Source: Paludibacteraceae bacterium (lineage in GTDB: Bacteria > Bacteroidota > Bacteroidia > Bacteroidales > Paludibacteraceae). From it: a DNA stretch of 43,950 nt. Location: assembly GCA_017467185.1 (NCBI GenBank), contig JAFTSS010000092.1, positions 1-43,950 on the forward strand. The letters are read 5' to 3'. Shown here piece after piece: positions 25,519 to 34,320 of the stretch. The first letter of the stretch is position 1, and each line of letters opens with the position of its first letter. The position numbers were made by a program, and so were the translations under genes. A model generated the notes under the pieces. That model saw only the letters and a program-made list of their open reading frames with translations, was not told where the DNA came from and searched no databases.

Positions 25519-27006
25519 CTACAGTTCTCGGCGGAGGCGTGCAACTGGAATATTTAGTTGTTCGCGATATTTTGCTACTGTGCGACGCGCTATTTTATAA
25601 CCTTTTTTATTAAGAATTTCAGTCAGACTATCATCAGTAATCGGTGATTTTTTGTCTTCACTATCAATAGTTTCACGTATAATAGTTTTTATCTCCTTAC
25701 TTGAAATTTCTTCTCCATCGGTAGTTGACATACTTTCTGAAAAGAAATGTTTCAATGGCATCACCCCCCACTCTGTCTCTACATATTTACTATTGCTCAC
25801 ACGCGAAATCGTGCTTATATCAAACCCCACTTTATCTGCCACATCTTTCAAACGCATCGGACGAAGATTGCGATCGTCGCCTGTAAGGAAATAGAGTTCT
25901 TGAAAATCAACAATCGCACGCATCGTTTCCAACAACGTATTGTTGCGCTGCTTGATAGAATCTATGAACCATCTCGCTGAATCAATCTTCTGACGTGCAA
26001 ATTGTATTGCCTCTTTCATCTTCTTAGTTTGATTCTTTGTATTTCCAGAATAATCTTGCACCATCTGGTGAAGATTATCACTAATACGCAATTCTGGGAT
26101 ATTGCCATTATTAAGCGAAACTATCAACTTACCATTAACATTCTCAACAATGAAATCGGGCGTAATAGTTTGCGAAATAGTATCAGCACCACTTCCAAAA
26201 TTGGCTCCAGGATTAGGATTTAGATGACGAATCAAAACCGAAGCCTCTTCCAACAAATCACGATCAACATTGAGTTTTCGCATCAAAGCATCATATTGCT
26301 TGTTTGCAAACATCTCGAAATTACGGTCAATAATGATTATTGCCAAATTCAACACATCGGTAGGAAAAGAAGACTCGCGACGTTTTGCCGCAAGTTGTAT
26401 CGACAAACACTCCTGCAAATCAAAAGCCCCAACTCCAATAGGTTCAAGCGTTTGAATCACATCTAACATATGATTTATTTCATCATCGCCAATTGCCACA
26501 CCCTGTGTCGCGGCAAAATCATCGGCCAAACTCTCCACCTCACGACGAATATAACCATTTGCATCGACATTGCCTATCAAATATTCTCCTATCTGACGCT
26601 CTCGCTCCGTAAGATTAAGCGTTGATAATTGTTCTAACAGATATTCATCTAAATCTTGACCATTACTTTGCTCACGACGGTAAATTGAATCATCGGCGCT
26701 ACGATTATTCACTCGCAATCTATAACTTGGTATATCATCTCTATCATCATAATCTTCTCCATCGCCATTCCATGCCCACTCTAAATCATCAGCACTCGGA
26801 CGCTCTTCTTCGTGCTGATCTTCATCAAAAGTACTATCTTTCACTTCATCAACATCTATTTCAAGAGCAGGATTCTCAACCATCTCCTCTCGAATACGCT
26901 CTTCAAGTTCTATCGAAGGGTACTCAAGCATCTTTATCACCTGTATCTGCATAGGCGACAATTTCTGCTGTAACTTAGTACTGAGTTGAAGAGAATTATT
27001 TTGCAT
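25519..27006 (-). CDS. rpoN: RNA polymerase sigma-54 factor RpoN
   Basis: The 495-residue protein has the Gln/Leu-rich activator-interacting region I (residues 1-50), an acidic region II (about 60-100), the core-binding region and the C-terminal RpoN box ARRTVAKYREQLNIP that reads the -24 element. It directs transcription that needs AAA+ activators; no such activator gene is in the window. It lies 57 bases after folE. Confidence 0.96.
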   Translation of the reverse strand: MQNNSLQLSTKLQQKLSPMQIQVIKMLEYPSIELEERIREEMVENPALEIDVDEVKDSTFDEDQHEEERPSADDLEWAWNGDGEDYDDRDDIPSYRLRVNNRSADDSIYRREQSNGQDLDEYLLEQLSTLNLTERERQIGEYLIGNVDANGYIRREVESLADDFAATQGVAIGDDEINHMLDVIQTLEPIGVGAFDLQECLSIQLAAKRRESSFPTDVLNLAIIIIDRNFEMFANKQYDALMRKLNVDRDLLEEASVLIRHLNPNPGANFGSGADTISQTITPDFIVENVNGKLIVSLNNGNIPELRISDNLHQMVQDYSGNTKNQTKKMKEAIQFARQKIDSARWFIDSIKQRNNTLLETMRAIVDFQELYFLTGDDRNLRPMRLKDVADKVGFDISTISRVSNSKYVETEWGVMPLKHFFSESMSTTDGEEISSKEIKTIIRETIDSEDKKSPITDDSLTEILNKKGYKIARRTVAKYREQLNIPVARLRREL

Positions 27007-27063
27007 AATATAGATATTTAGCAGTTAGTAATAAAATACTACCTACAAAAATAATGCCACGAT

Positions 27064-27648
27064 TTATTTACGAATCAAATTCATTAACTCTTCGCGAGTT
27101 TTTGCACTTTCAAAAGCGCCGGTAAAATCGCTTGTTATTGTTATAGAATTCTGTTTTTGCACACCTCGCATCTGCATACACATATGCTGAGCTTCAACCA
27201 CTACCATGACACCAAGCGGATTAAGTGTTTCTTGAATACAATCTTTAATTTGCAAAGTCATTCTCTCTTGCAATTGCAAACGATGTGAGATAACATCCAC
27301 AACACGAGCAATTTTACTCAATCCTGTAACATGATGATTAGGAATATATGCCACATGCACTTTACCAAAAAATGGCAACATATGGTGTTCGCAAATTGAA
27401 TAAAATTCAATATCTTTCACAAGCACCATTTGGTGATAATCCTCATGAAATATAGCTGAACGAAGTATTTCCTCTGGGCTTTGATAATAACCTTGTGTGA
27501 TAAACTGCATGGCACGTGCCACTCGAAGTGGTGTTTTCACCAAACCTTCGCGGTCAACATCCTCGCCCAATAAACGCAATATCTCTTTATAGTGTTCAGC
27601 TATTTGGTCTGTAACACTTTGCTGTTCTGGTAATGTTATAAAATCCAT
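27064..27648 (-). CDS. folE: GTP cyclohydrolase I
   Basis: At 194 residues the length is normal. The zinc and active-site motif [16 protein letters not shown] and the later LQLQERMT are present, as is the third zinc-site region HMCMQMRGV. It makes dihydroneopterin triphosphate from GTP for folate or queuosine-type pathways. The gene is 57 bases after the SPOR-domain gene and is preceded by an AGCGAGTA repeat (27659-27690) next to its start codon. Confidence 0.96.
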   Translation of the reverse strand: MDFITLPEQQSVTDQIAEHYKEILRLLGEDVDREGLVKTPLRVARAMQFITQGYYQSPEEILRSAIFHEDYHQMVLVKDIEFYSICEHHMLPFFGKVHVAYIPNHHVTGLSKIARVVDVISHRLQLQERMTLQIKDCIQETLNPLGVMVVVEAQHMCMQMRGVQKQNSITITSDFTGAFESAKTREELMNLIRK

Positions 27649-27658
27649 ATTTTAGACT

Positions 27659-27690
27659 TATAGTAGCGAGTAGCGAGTAACAAGACTTAC
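27659..27690. repeat. TAGTAGCGAGTAGCGAG repeat upstream of folE
   Basis: The array begins 10 bases before the folE start codon, separated by GTCTAAAAT, and extends toward the SPOR gene. It is the same word as at 20229-20262. Confidence 0.8.
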
Positions 27691-27705
27691 TCGCTTCGCT
27701 TGTTT

Positions 27706-28251
27706 TTAATAAACGTATATCATACTTGGAACTATATAAGTTTCTGTAGTAAATTCAGGGAATTCGGCAATAATCCATTGTCGCAATTCTTGCGCTTTTG
27801 CATTATTTTCACAATTACCTATACGCACTTTCCAAAAAGGAGAGGTATATGTAATATAAATCTCATCTGCCAATTGCGGATGTTTTGTTATCAAAATATC
27901 TTTTATTTCAAAAGCTCGCTCACGAGCCACTGCCCCTCGATTACTTGAATAAATCTGAATACGGAAACCTTTTGCCTCAACAGCCTCAGTCAATTCTTTT
28001 TTATCAATTGCAAAATATATCGCCGAGTCTTGATAAATATTTATCACTGCACCTGTCAATGAATCTGGTGTCATAAGAAGATTTAAATAATCTCGAGTTG
28101 ACAATTTAATTTCAAGAGTATCAGTTGGCAACAATAATGTATCGACAATCTCTTCTTGAAATTCAAAATATTGTACCTCATCTTGCGCACTCAATTTTAT
28201 ACATAATGCACAACAAAAAACACACACTATAAAAATCCGTATTCTTTTCAT
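27706..28251 (-). CDS. SPOR-domain exported protein
   Basis: This 181-residue protein has a signal peptide (ending KLSAQ) and a C-terminal SPOR domain at about residues 95-170 (GFRIQIYSSNRGAVARERA, FWKVRIGNCENNAKA). SPOR domains bind peptide-free glycan strands of peptidoglycan, often at division sites, so this is a periplasmic or outer-membrane-facing murein-binding protein. Its ATG overlaps the TGA of the upstream C26-M19 gene by four bases (ATGA), which implies translational coupling and perhaps a shared role with that peptidase. Confidence 0.85.
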   Translation of the reverse strand: MKRIRIFIVCVFCCALCIKLSAQDEVQYFEFQEEIVDTLLLPTDTLEIKLSTRDYLNLLMTPDSLTGAVINIYQDSAIYFAIDKKELTEAVEAKGFRIQIYSSNRGAVARERAFEIKDILITKHPQLADEIYITYTSPFWKVRIGNCENNAKAQELRQWIIAEFPEFTTETYIVPSMIYVY

Positions 28252-29978
28252 ATTTTAGAATAATATTTTACAAATCCTACACCCATAATATTTTTAATAT
28301 CATCATCCGAATAACCTCGACGAATAAGCTCCATCGTAATGTTTATCAACTCGCTCGAATCATTACAACCTTGCACTCCGCCACCACCATCAAAATCCGA
28401 ACCTACGCCAACAGCCTCACTGCCAACCAATTTAACTATATGTTCTATATGATCACAAATCGTATTTACATCAGCTCGACCATCTTTTGCCAAGAAATAG
28501 TTATACAAACAAACATGAATACGACCGCCACTCTGTGCCAATTTCACAATCAATTCATCGCTCATATTTCTAGGATGATCACACAAAGCCTTTGCCGAAG
28601 TATGCGTTGCTATAATTGGCTGATTACTAAATTCTATTGCTTGTTCAATAGTCGAATCTGCTGCATGCGACACATCTACCATCATACCCAAACGATTCAT
28701 CTCACGGATCACCTCACGCCCAAAATCCGACAATCCGCCGTGCGTTCCTTTGCCTCGAGCCGAATCACACAAATCATTATCTCCATTATGACAGAGTGTA
28801 ATATAACGCACTCCCATATCATAAAATTTCTTCACATTACTAATATCACCAGCCAACGCAAACCCATTCTCTAAACCAAAACAAACGTTTGTAAATTGAG
28901 AGTTGAGAGTTGAGAGTTGAGAGTTAAATTTTACTTTATCTGGATATTTATCCACCTGTTCACGCAAACGAGTAAATATTTCAACTGCCACATTATGCGC
29001 CTCTTGCGCTTTTTGTTTATAATCCACATCCTCAAGTGGCACTTGTGGCAAATATGCCACCATAAACGTACAAGCCACATCGCCATCCTTCATCTTCACA
29101 AAGTCAACCTTCACATCATCCGCATCTTGGCGAACACCAAGATCTGTTGTATCTGTCCACACCATCGGTGTATCAGTATGAGTATCAACAACTGGCGAAC
29201 TTCTATGCAACGCACGAGCACGACGATACACCGCCGCCTCTTCCATCAACCAATTAAACAATGCCGCCTCTTCTGGATGCTCCTTATAAAGATTTTCAGG
29301 ATGCCACTGCACACCAATCATCTTATATCCAGGCACTTCTATAGCTTCAACTATACTATCTGGTGCAAACCCCACAGCTCTACACGATGGCGCAATCTTC
29401 CGCAACGACTGATGATGAAACGTATTTACTTCAATCACCTGCTTACCCATCACCTTCGCAATCAACGACCCCGGTGCTAATTCCACCTCATGAGCCACCT
29501 CACTACGAGGTTGATCACCCTGCGAATGATTTAAGAGTTGAGAATTTCTAAAATCTCGCATCTCGTGTCTCGCATCTCGTGTCTTACCCTCTATCTGCGT
29601 ATAAATATCTTGATATATATCTCCTCCAAACTCTATATTCATCGCCTGCATACCCCTGCAAATACCCAATACCGGCATACAACGCTGACGAGCCAAACGC
29701 ACCAAAGCCAAGTCAAACTCATCTCTCAACGCGCAAGGCTTACCACTTTGAGGCATCAATTCTTCGCCCCAATATTTAGGGTCAATATCGCCACCACCTG
29801 TCAACAACAATCCATCAACCATATCAAGCAAATTATTCAATATCTGCTCATTATCTGTTACTGGAAAAACCACAGGCGTAGCACCTGCATCAATTATACA
29901 CTGCACGTATGCAGGCACCAATCGATGCGCCTCCTCCCACCAACCTGATGAAATACCTATTTTTAATTCATAATTCAT
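28248..29978 (-). CDS. Peptidase C26 (gamma-glutamyl hydrolase-like) fused to M19 membrane-dipeptidase-like domain
   Basis: The 576-residue protein has two enzyme halves. Residues 1-245 are a class I glutamine-amidotransferase-like C26 domain with nucleophile Cys in LGICRGMQ and His in GVQWHPE. Residues about 265-576 are an M19 zinc dipeptidase with DTHTDTP, GLENG, THTSA, DVSHA and GVGSDFDGGG. The first half could cut gamma-glutamyl bonds and the second the released dipeptides; both bond types occur in murein peptides, though glutathione-type substrates are possible too. It has no signal peptide, so it is probably cytoplasmic. Two repeat insertions lie in frame: residues about 131-149 (TRDARHEMRD, then NSQLLNHSQ) and about 351-362 (NSQLSTLNSQF). 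The N-terminal MNYELK is also encoded by a repeat word (29967-29996). Confidence 0.85.
   Translation of the reverse strand: MNYELKIGISSGWWEEAHRLVPAYVQCIIDAGATPVVFPVTDNEQILNNLLDMVDGLLLTGGGDIDPKYWGEELMPQSGKPCALRDEFDLALVRLARQRCMPVLGICRGMQAMNIEFGGDIYQDIYTQIEGKTRDARHEMRDFRNSQLLNHSQGDQPRSEVAHEVELAPGSLIAKVMGKQVIEVNTFHHQSLRKIAPSCRAVGFAPDSIVEAIEVPGYKMIGVQWHPENLYKEHPEEAALFNWLMEEAAVYRRARALHRSSPVVDTHTDTPMVWTDTTDLGVRQDADDVKVDFVKMKDGDVACTFMVAYLPQVPLEDVDYKQKAQEAHNVAVEIFTRLREQVDKYPDKVKFNSQLSTLNSQFTNVCFGLENGFALAGDISNVKKFYDMGVRYITLCHNGDNDLCDSARGKGTHGGLSDFGREVIREMNRLGMMVDVSHAADSTIEQAIEFSNQPIIATHTSAKALCDHPRNMSDELIVKLAQSGGRIHVCLYNYFLAKDGRADVNTICDHIEHIVKLVGSEAVGVGSDFDGGGGVQGCNDSSELINITMELIRRGYSDDDIKNIMGVGFVKYYSKI
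28893..28926. repeat. AGTTGAG tandem word inside the C26-M19 gene
   Basis: Four units are read in frame as NSQLSTLNSQF in the M19 half, between VKF and TNVCFGLENG, where the protein family would not be expected to carry it. Confidence 0.85.
29532..29585. repeat. Two repeat words inside the C26 half of the fusion gene
   Basis: An AGTTGAG unit (29532-29546) and ATGCGAG/ACACGAG units (29551-29585) are read in frame as TRDARHEMRDF and NSQLL, between the active-site Cys and His of the C26 domain. Confidence 0.8.
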
Positions 29979-30010
29979 AATTCACAATTCATAATTAAAC
30001 AGACCAATAA

Positions 30011-31426
30011 CTAATTATATCTCAACCATTTCAATATCTCTTTAAGCGATGGCTTCTTGCCATACATCAATATACCCACACGATATATCTTTGCTGACAA
30101 CCAAATCGTACCTACAATAGTCAACGCCAACAAACCCAACGACACCCCCAACTGCCACATTGGTACATCAAAAGGCACACGAACCATCATAACAATCGGC
30201 GATGTAAATGGTATCATCGAACACCAAAACGCCAACGGACCATCCGGATTTTCTGCACTATAAATCCCAGCATACAAGGCAAACAACACAATTATCGTTA
30301 TCGGCATCATAAACTGATTAGTATCTGCCTCATTATCAACCGAAGCCCCAATCGCCGCAAACAACGACGAATACAACAAATACCCTCCTATAAAATAAAC
30401 AACAAACATCACCAACACAAAACCCCAATCAATCGACAACAACGCCGAAAGCGACGAATTCATACCCGACAACTCCTGCACATCCGAAGGCATATTAGCA
30501 CCCATCGCCTGCGAAGCCGATATCTCCGCCAAATCCAAATCCATAACACCCATTGCAACACCAACAATCAAACCCGTCAAAATAGCCCACAAAGCCATCT
30601 GTGTCAAACAAGTAAGACCAACAGCTATAATCTTTCCCCACATCAACTCCCACGGCTTTACCGAACAAACCATCACCTCAACAATCCTATTAACCTTCTC
30701 CTGAACAACCGAGTTCATCACCTGCGCACCACTCACAAAAATAAACATATAAATCAATAAGGTAGTCAACATACCAATCACCGAAGCAATATCCGAATCC
30801 GAAGTCGTAACACCCTCATCACTCAACTTATACGTCGTAGCCTTTATATCAACCTTCGCATCACTAATCATCTCCTTCAACTTCGGAATATTATACGACG
30901 CCAAAATCCGCTCCTCAACATAATCCTCCAACGACGACTCTATAAACCTACGAATATTACTTGGCACCTGCTTCTGACTATACATAGTCAAAGCATTAGG
31001 GTTAACCGCCAAATCATCACTAATTATCAAAAAAACACTATAATCAGTTAAGAGTTGAGAATTAAGAGTTGAGAGTTGAGATTCAACTCCTCCCCCTTGT
31101 TCCCTATTCCCTATTCCCTCTTCCTTACTCCCTATTCCTTGTTCCCTATTCCCTCTTCCCTCTTCCCTATTTTCCATCCCCTGTTCCTTAACAACCTCAA
31201 ACCTACAATCCTCACACACCAATGTTTCAAAAAACTCACCGTATAAGCCTGACTGATCCACAACCGCCACAATCCTCTCCTCGTCATCCTTAATACTAGC
31301 CAAAAATATAGGCGTAACAATCAACGCCGCCATAAGCACCGGAGTCAAAAAAGTCATCAACAAAAACGACTTCTTCGCCACACGATTCCGATATTCTCGC
31401 GAAATAATCAATCCAATTTTACTCAT
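30011..31426 (-). CDS. ABC-2 type transporter permease (NatB-like)
   Basis: I chose the ATG at 31426 (MSKIGLIISREYRNRVAKKSF), the usual start of this family; an upstream frame to 31507 adds 27 unlikely residues. The 471-residue protein has one N-terminal membrane segment, a large external domain, and about five membrane segments from residue 230 on, as in the NatB/ABC2_membrane_3 family. Substrate is unknown; the family exports ions, drugs or proteins with a separate ATPase. No ATPase gene is adjacent, which is unusual. Residues about 79-126 are a long repeat-derived insertion, rich in Glu, Gly, Asn and Gln (REEGRGNREQGIG type) followed by SQLSTLNSQL. Confidence 0.85.
   Translation of the reverse strand: MSKIGLIISREYRNRVAKKSFLLMTFLTPVLMAALIVTPIFLASIKDDEERIVAVVDQSGLYGEFFETLVCEDCRFEVVKEQGMENREEGRGNREQGIGSKEEGIGNREQGGGVESQLSTLNSQLLTDYSVFLIISDDLAVNPNALTMYSQKQVPSNIRRFIESSLEDYVEERILASYNIPKLKEMISDAKVDIKATTYKLSDEGVTTSDSDIASVIGMLTTLLIYMFIFVSGAQVMNSVVQEKVNRIVEVMVCSVKPWELMWGKIIAVGLTCLTQMALWAILTGLIVGVAMGVMDLDLAEISASQAMGANMPSDVQELSGMNSSLSALLSIDWGFVLVMFVVYFIGGYLLYSSLFAAIGASVDNEADTNQFMMPITIIVLFALYAGIYSAENPDGPLAFWCSMIPFTSPIVMMVRVPFDVPMWQLGVSLGLLALTIVGTIWLSAKIYRVGILMYGKKPSLKEILKWLRYN
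31049..31190. repeat. Compound repeat array inside the ABC permease gene
   Basis: AGTTGAG units (31049-31083) join directly to about fourteen TTCCCTA/TTCCTTG/TTCCCTC units (31091-31190). Both are in frame and add about 47 residues to the extracytoplasmic domain. This is the longest in-gene insertion in the window. Confidence 0.85.
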
Positions 31427-31553
31427 ATTTTCAATCAAAAAAATAGTCCCTAAAATACAATAAGTCCCCCCATCCATTAAATATACTATACAGCAACCTT
31501 CAAGCAACCTTCACCCTACCCTCAAAACACCACAAAAAATACAATAAGCCCCC

Positions 31554-32966
31554 CTACAAAAGAGGAGAAAACAACCTCGCCAACGACTCAGCATAACGCT
31601 TATACCACTTCCTATGACGCCAAAGATTAACATTCAACTGACGCGACGACTCCATATCCGCCTCAAACCCCTCAACCAAACGCCGCGCTGTCTTCTCTCC
31701 ATACACAAACGCCGCAATTTCAAAATTCTGCTCATACGAACGATTATCCATATTCGCAGTACCCACAATCGACAAATAACCATCAATAACAATAGCCTTC
31801 GAATGTAAAAAATTATGCTGGTAATAATAAACCTCAACCCCAGCACGCAAAAGACTCTCAATATAACTACGTCCAGCTGCAGCAACAATCTTAGAATCAT
31901 TACGTTCAGGAATCATCACCCTCACCCTAACGCCCGACAAAGCCGCCGTTTCCAAAGCATTCATCACAGGTTCAGGAGGCATATAATAAGGCGTATGAAT
32001 CAAAATCTCCTTTTCCGCCCTCGAAATAGCCGCCACAACACCCTGCATTATATTACGCCAATCCGAATCGGGCCCCGAAGTAACAACCTGCACCCGCTCT
32101 CCATTTTCAAAATAAGGCAATTCAGGATAATATTTCTTATCCGTAACAACACGTCCATCAACAAAACTCCAATCCACCAAAAACGAATATTGCATCGAAT
32201 GCACCGCTGGACCCTCAACCCTCACAAACGTATCGCGCCACAAACCCAACCTATTACCCCAACGATAACGCTCAGCCAAATTCATTCCACCAGTATAAGC
32301 CACCTTACCATCAATCACAACCAACTTCCGATGATTACGATAATTCAACAACGTAAACTTAAAAAAATTATCAGCAGCCAAAAACGGATGAATAAAAGCC
32401 CCTGCCTCCTTCAACGACATCCTCCACGCAATAGGCAACTTCCAACCTCCAAGATAATCATAAATCACCCTAACTCTCACACCCTCTCGAGCCTTACGCT
32501 CCAACAACTCCCTAAATCTATTTCCAAGCTTATCATTCTCAATAATATAAAACTCAACATGAATATGCTCCTTAGCCCCCTCAATATCATTATAAAGCGA
32601 CTTAAACGCATCTGCTCCTGTAGTAAAAACTTCAACATTATTCCCTCCAGATACTTGCGCCCCATCGGTCTCCGAAAGCAAATTAGCTACCTTAGCAAAT
32701 CGCTCTGGCTCATCAGAATAACGCATCGAGACATTCAAATTCGGAAAACGCAACTTATTACCAATTATCTTCTTACGACGCAAATCCTGACCAAGAAAAA
32801 TATACAAAACAATACCCACAATCGGGAACAAAATCATAATCATAATCCACCCAAGCGTCTTAACTGGATTACGATTTTCCAACAAAATAGCCGTCAACAC
32901 CACCAAAGCAGCATAGACATACAAAGCCGTAAAAGCATAATAAACTATTTGCCAGAATAATTCCAT
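31554..32966 (-). CDS. cls: Cardiolipin synthase
   Basis: The 470-residue protein has two N-terminal membrane segments and two phospholipase D motifs: HRKLVVIDGKVAYTGGMN near residue 215 and HSKAIVIDGYLSIVGTANMD near residue 390. It makes cardiolipin from phosphatidylglycerol at the inner membrane. No repeat insertion is seen in it. It follows ribD after 126 bases and precedes the ABC permease gene. A 381-codon antisense frame over it is a shadow of its composition. Confidence 0.95.
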   Translation of the reverse strand: MELFWQIVYYAFTALYVYAALVVLTAILLENRNPVKTLGWIMIMILFPIVGIVLYIFLGQDLRRKKIIGNKLRFPNLNVSMRYSDEPERFAKVANLLSETDGAQVSGGNNVEVFTTGADAFKSLYNDIEGAKEHIHVEFYIIENDKLGNRFRELLERKAREGVRVRVIYDYLGGWKLPIAWRMSLKEAGAFIHPFLAADNFFKFTLLNYRNHRKLVVIDGKVAYTGGMNLAERYRWGNRLGLWRDTFVRVEGPAVHSMQYSFLVDWSFVDGRVVTDKKYYPELPYFENGERVQVVTSGPDSDWRNIMQGVVAAISRAEKEILIHTPYYMPPEPVMNALETAALSGVRVRVMIPERNDSKIVAAAGRSYIESLLRAGVEVYYYQHNFLHSKAIVIDGYLSIVGTANMDNRSYEQNFEIAAFVYGEKTARRLVEGFEADMESSRQLNVNLWRHRKWYKRYAESLARLFSPLL

Positions 32967-33017
32967 ACAGTATTTAAAACATGATTTTTGTTTTTAACGT
33001 AAATCATCATAAACTAA

Positions 33018-33045
33018 CCATTAATTATTTACGATTAATTAATGG
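33018..33045. other. Short inverted repeat between ribD and cls
   Basis: CCATTAATT at 33018-33026 pairs with AATTAATGG at 33037-33045 across 10 bases. It has no T tract, so it is more likely an operator or weak hairpin than a terminator. No consensus promoter is visible in this 126-base gap. Confidence 0.3.
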
Positions 33046-33092
33046 AAATTTGCGTTTATAAAAGTTTATTTCGGGTATTCTCGCCTTCCTGT

Positions 33093-34163
33093 CTAAAAAC
33101 CATCTAATTTTGGAGCCTTCACCCCTTTTTGTGAAAGGTTTTGTGCTTCTTCAATTGTGCTTTTTGCATTATGCATTATGCATTTAGATGAGTGCGGACC
33201 ATGCTCCACACGTGCCTCATCCCACAACCCCGAATCAATCACCGTCTGCAACCATTTCGCACCACCCTCAATTATAATCGACATAATACCACGCTTATAC
33301 AACTCATCCAGAATATTTTGCACAATATTCTTTTCAAAATCAATCCCCACAAACTCCACATTATCACCCGTCCGCTGCAATCTGTAATCTGTAATCTGTA
33401 ATCTGTAATCTACAAATACTATCGTCCTCGCCTCCCCATCAAAAATCCTATAATCAGCTGGCACCCTCAACGTCCTATCCAACAACACACGCACAGGATT
33501 CCGCCCCGTCCACTTCGTAACCGTCAAATGCGGATCATCCAACAAAGCCGTGCAAGTAGCCACCATAATAGCATCCTCCTCCACACGCACCTGATGATTA
33601 AGCGTCTTTGTAACCGAATTACTAATCCTTATCGGCCCATTCCCCTTCTCCTCACGACACACGTCAATTATACCATCAGCCGTCTCAGCCCACTTCAATA
33701 TCACATACGGACGATGCTTCTCCTGCACCGTCATAAACCTACGATTCAACCAGCGAGCCTCTTCTTCCACCACACCAACAACCACCTCAACACCTGCATC
33801 TTGCAATATTTTCACTCCACGACCAGCCACCTTCGGATTAGGGTCAAGCGTAGCAATCACCACCTTTTTTAGCCCCTTACGCACAATCAAATCAGCGCAA
33901 GGCGGCGTCTTCCCCCAATGCGAGCAAGGCTCAAGCGATACATACATCGCAGCCTCCTTCAGTAGCGATTCATCTCTAACAGAAGCAATTGCATTAGGCT
34001 CAGCATGAGGCTCTCCTGCACGATGATGATACCCCTCACCTATAATTTTGCCATCATGCACAACGACAGCCCCCACCATAGGATTAGGCGACGTTTGCCC
34101 CTCAGCCATAGCCGCTAACTGCAAACACCGCATCATATACAATTCATCATCCGTATAAGCCAT
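33093..34163 (-). CDS. ribD: Riboflavin biosynthesis deaminase/reductase RibD
   Basis: The 356-residue protein has a zinc deaminase domain (GEPHAEPNAI, EPCSHWGKTPPCADLI, residues about 45-90) and a reductase domain from about residue 150 (RPYVILKWAETADG). It carries out two steps of riboflavin synthesis from GTP. Two repeat insertions are in frame. Residues about 251-262 (YRLQITDYRLQ) come from a TGTAATC tandem (33379-33412). Residues about 326-336, near the C-terminus, come from a GCATTATGCATTATG word (33156-33186). The second lies where the family ends in GEGVKAPKL, and this protein still ends GVKAPKLDGF, so the insertion separates otherwise adjacent residues. Confidence 0.93.
   Translation of the reverse strand: MAYTDDELYMMRCLQLAAMAEGQTSPNPMVGAVVVHDGKIIGEGYHHRAGEPHAEPNAIASVRDESLLKEAAMYVSLEPCSHWGKTPPCADLIVRKGLKKVVIATLDPNPKVAGRGVKILQDAGVEVVVGVVEEEARWLNRRFMTVQEKHRPYVILKWAETADGIIDVCREEKGNGPIRISNSVTKTLNHQVRVEEDAIMVATCTALLDDPHLTVTKWTGRNPVRVLLDRTLRVPADYRIFDGEARTIVFVDYRLQITDYRLQRTGDNVEFVGIDFEKNIVQNILDELYKRGIMSIIIEGGAKWLQTVIDSGLWDEARVEHGPHSSKCIMHNAKSTIEEAQNLSQKGVKAPKLDGF
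33156..33186. repeat. GCATTATGCATTATG word inside ribD
   Basis: The word is read in frame as KCIMHNAKST near the C-terminus of RibD. It is the same word that encodes signal-peptide cores in the NAGPA and GHL10 genes. Confidence 0.75.
33379..33412. repeat. TGTAATC tandem word inside ribD
   Basis: Four and a half copies of the 8-base unit CTGTAATC are read in frame as YRLQITDYRLQ in the reductase domain. Confidence 0.85.
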
Positions 34164-34187
34164 ACTATACCCAATATAAATAATTTA

Positions 34188-34219
34188 CAAAGATAGTGAT
34201 TTTCAATGAAACAACCAAC
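34188..34219 (-). promoter_or_regulatory. Promoter of ribD
   Basis: On the minus strand TATCTTTG at 34195-34188 is a perfect -7 box, with GTTG as a weaker -33 box 20 bases upstream. The predicted transcript starts about 20 bases before the ribD ATG. Confidence 0.55.
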
Positions 34220-34253
34220 AAATTTGACATTTTTTATTATTACTATCCTCCAT

Positions 34254-34297
34254 AAAAAAAAGAGACCGCGCCAAAACCATATTTTAGCGCAGTCTCT
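34254..34297 (-). terminator. Terminator of the type V pilus operon
   Basis: A 16-base stem with a 5-base loop (34261-34297) is followed on the minus strand by T7-8. On the minus-strand RNA all 16 positions pair, two of them as G-U; on the plus strand those two would be A-C mismatches. It therefore belongs to the minus-strand pilus operon, whose last gene stops at 34321. Confidence 0.9.
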
Positions 34298-34320
34298 TTT
34301 TTTATAAATCACTATTAAAA

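Noticed and set aside
31815-32960. A 381-codon plus-strand frame opposite cls
   Set aside because: It lies entirely antisense to a clear cardiolipin synthase gene, has low-complexity Asn/Ile/His-rich composition and no recognisable domain; it results from the codon bias of the true gene.
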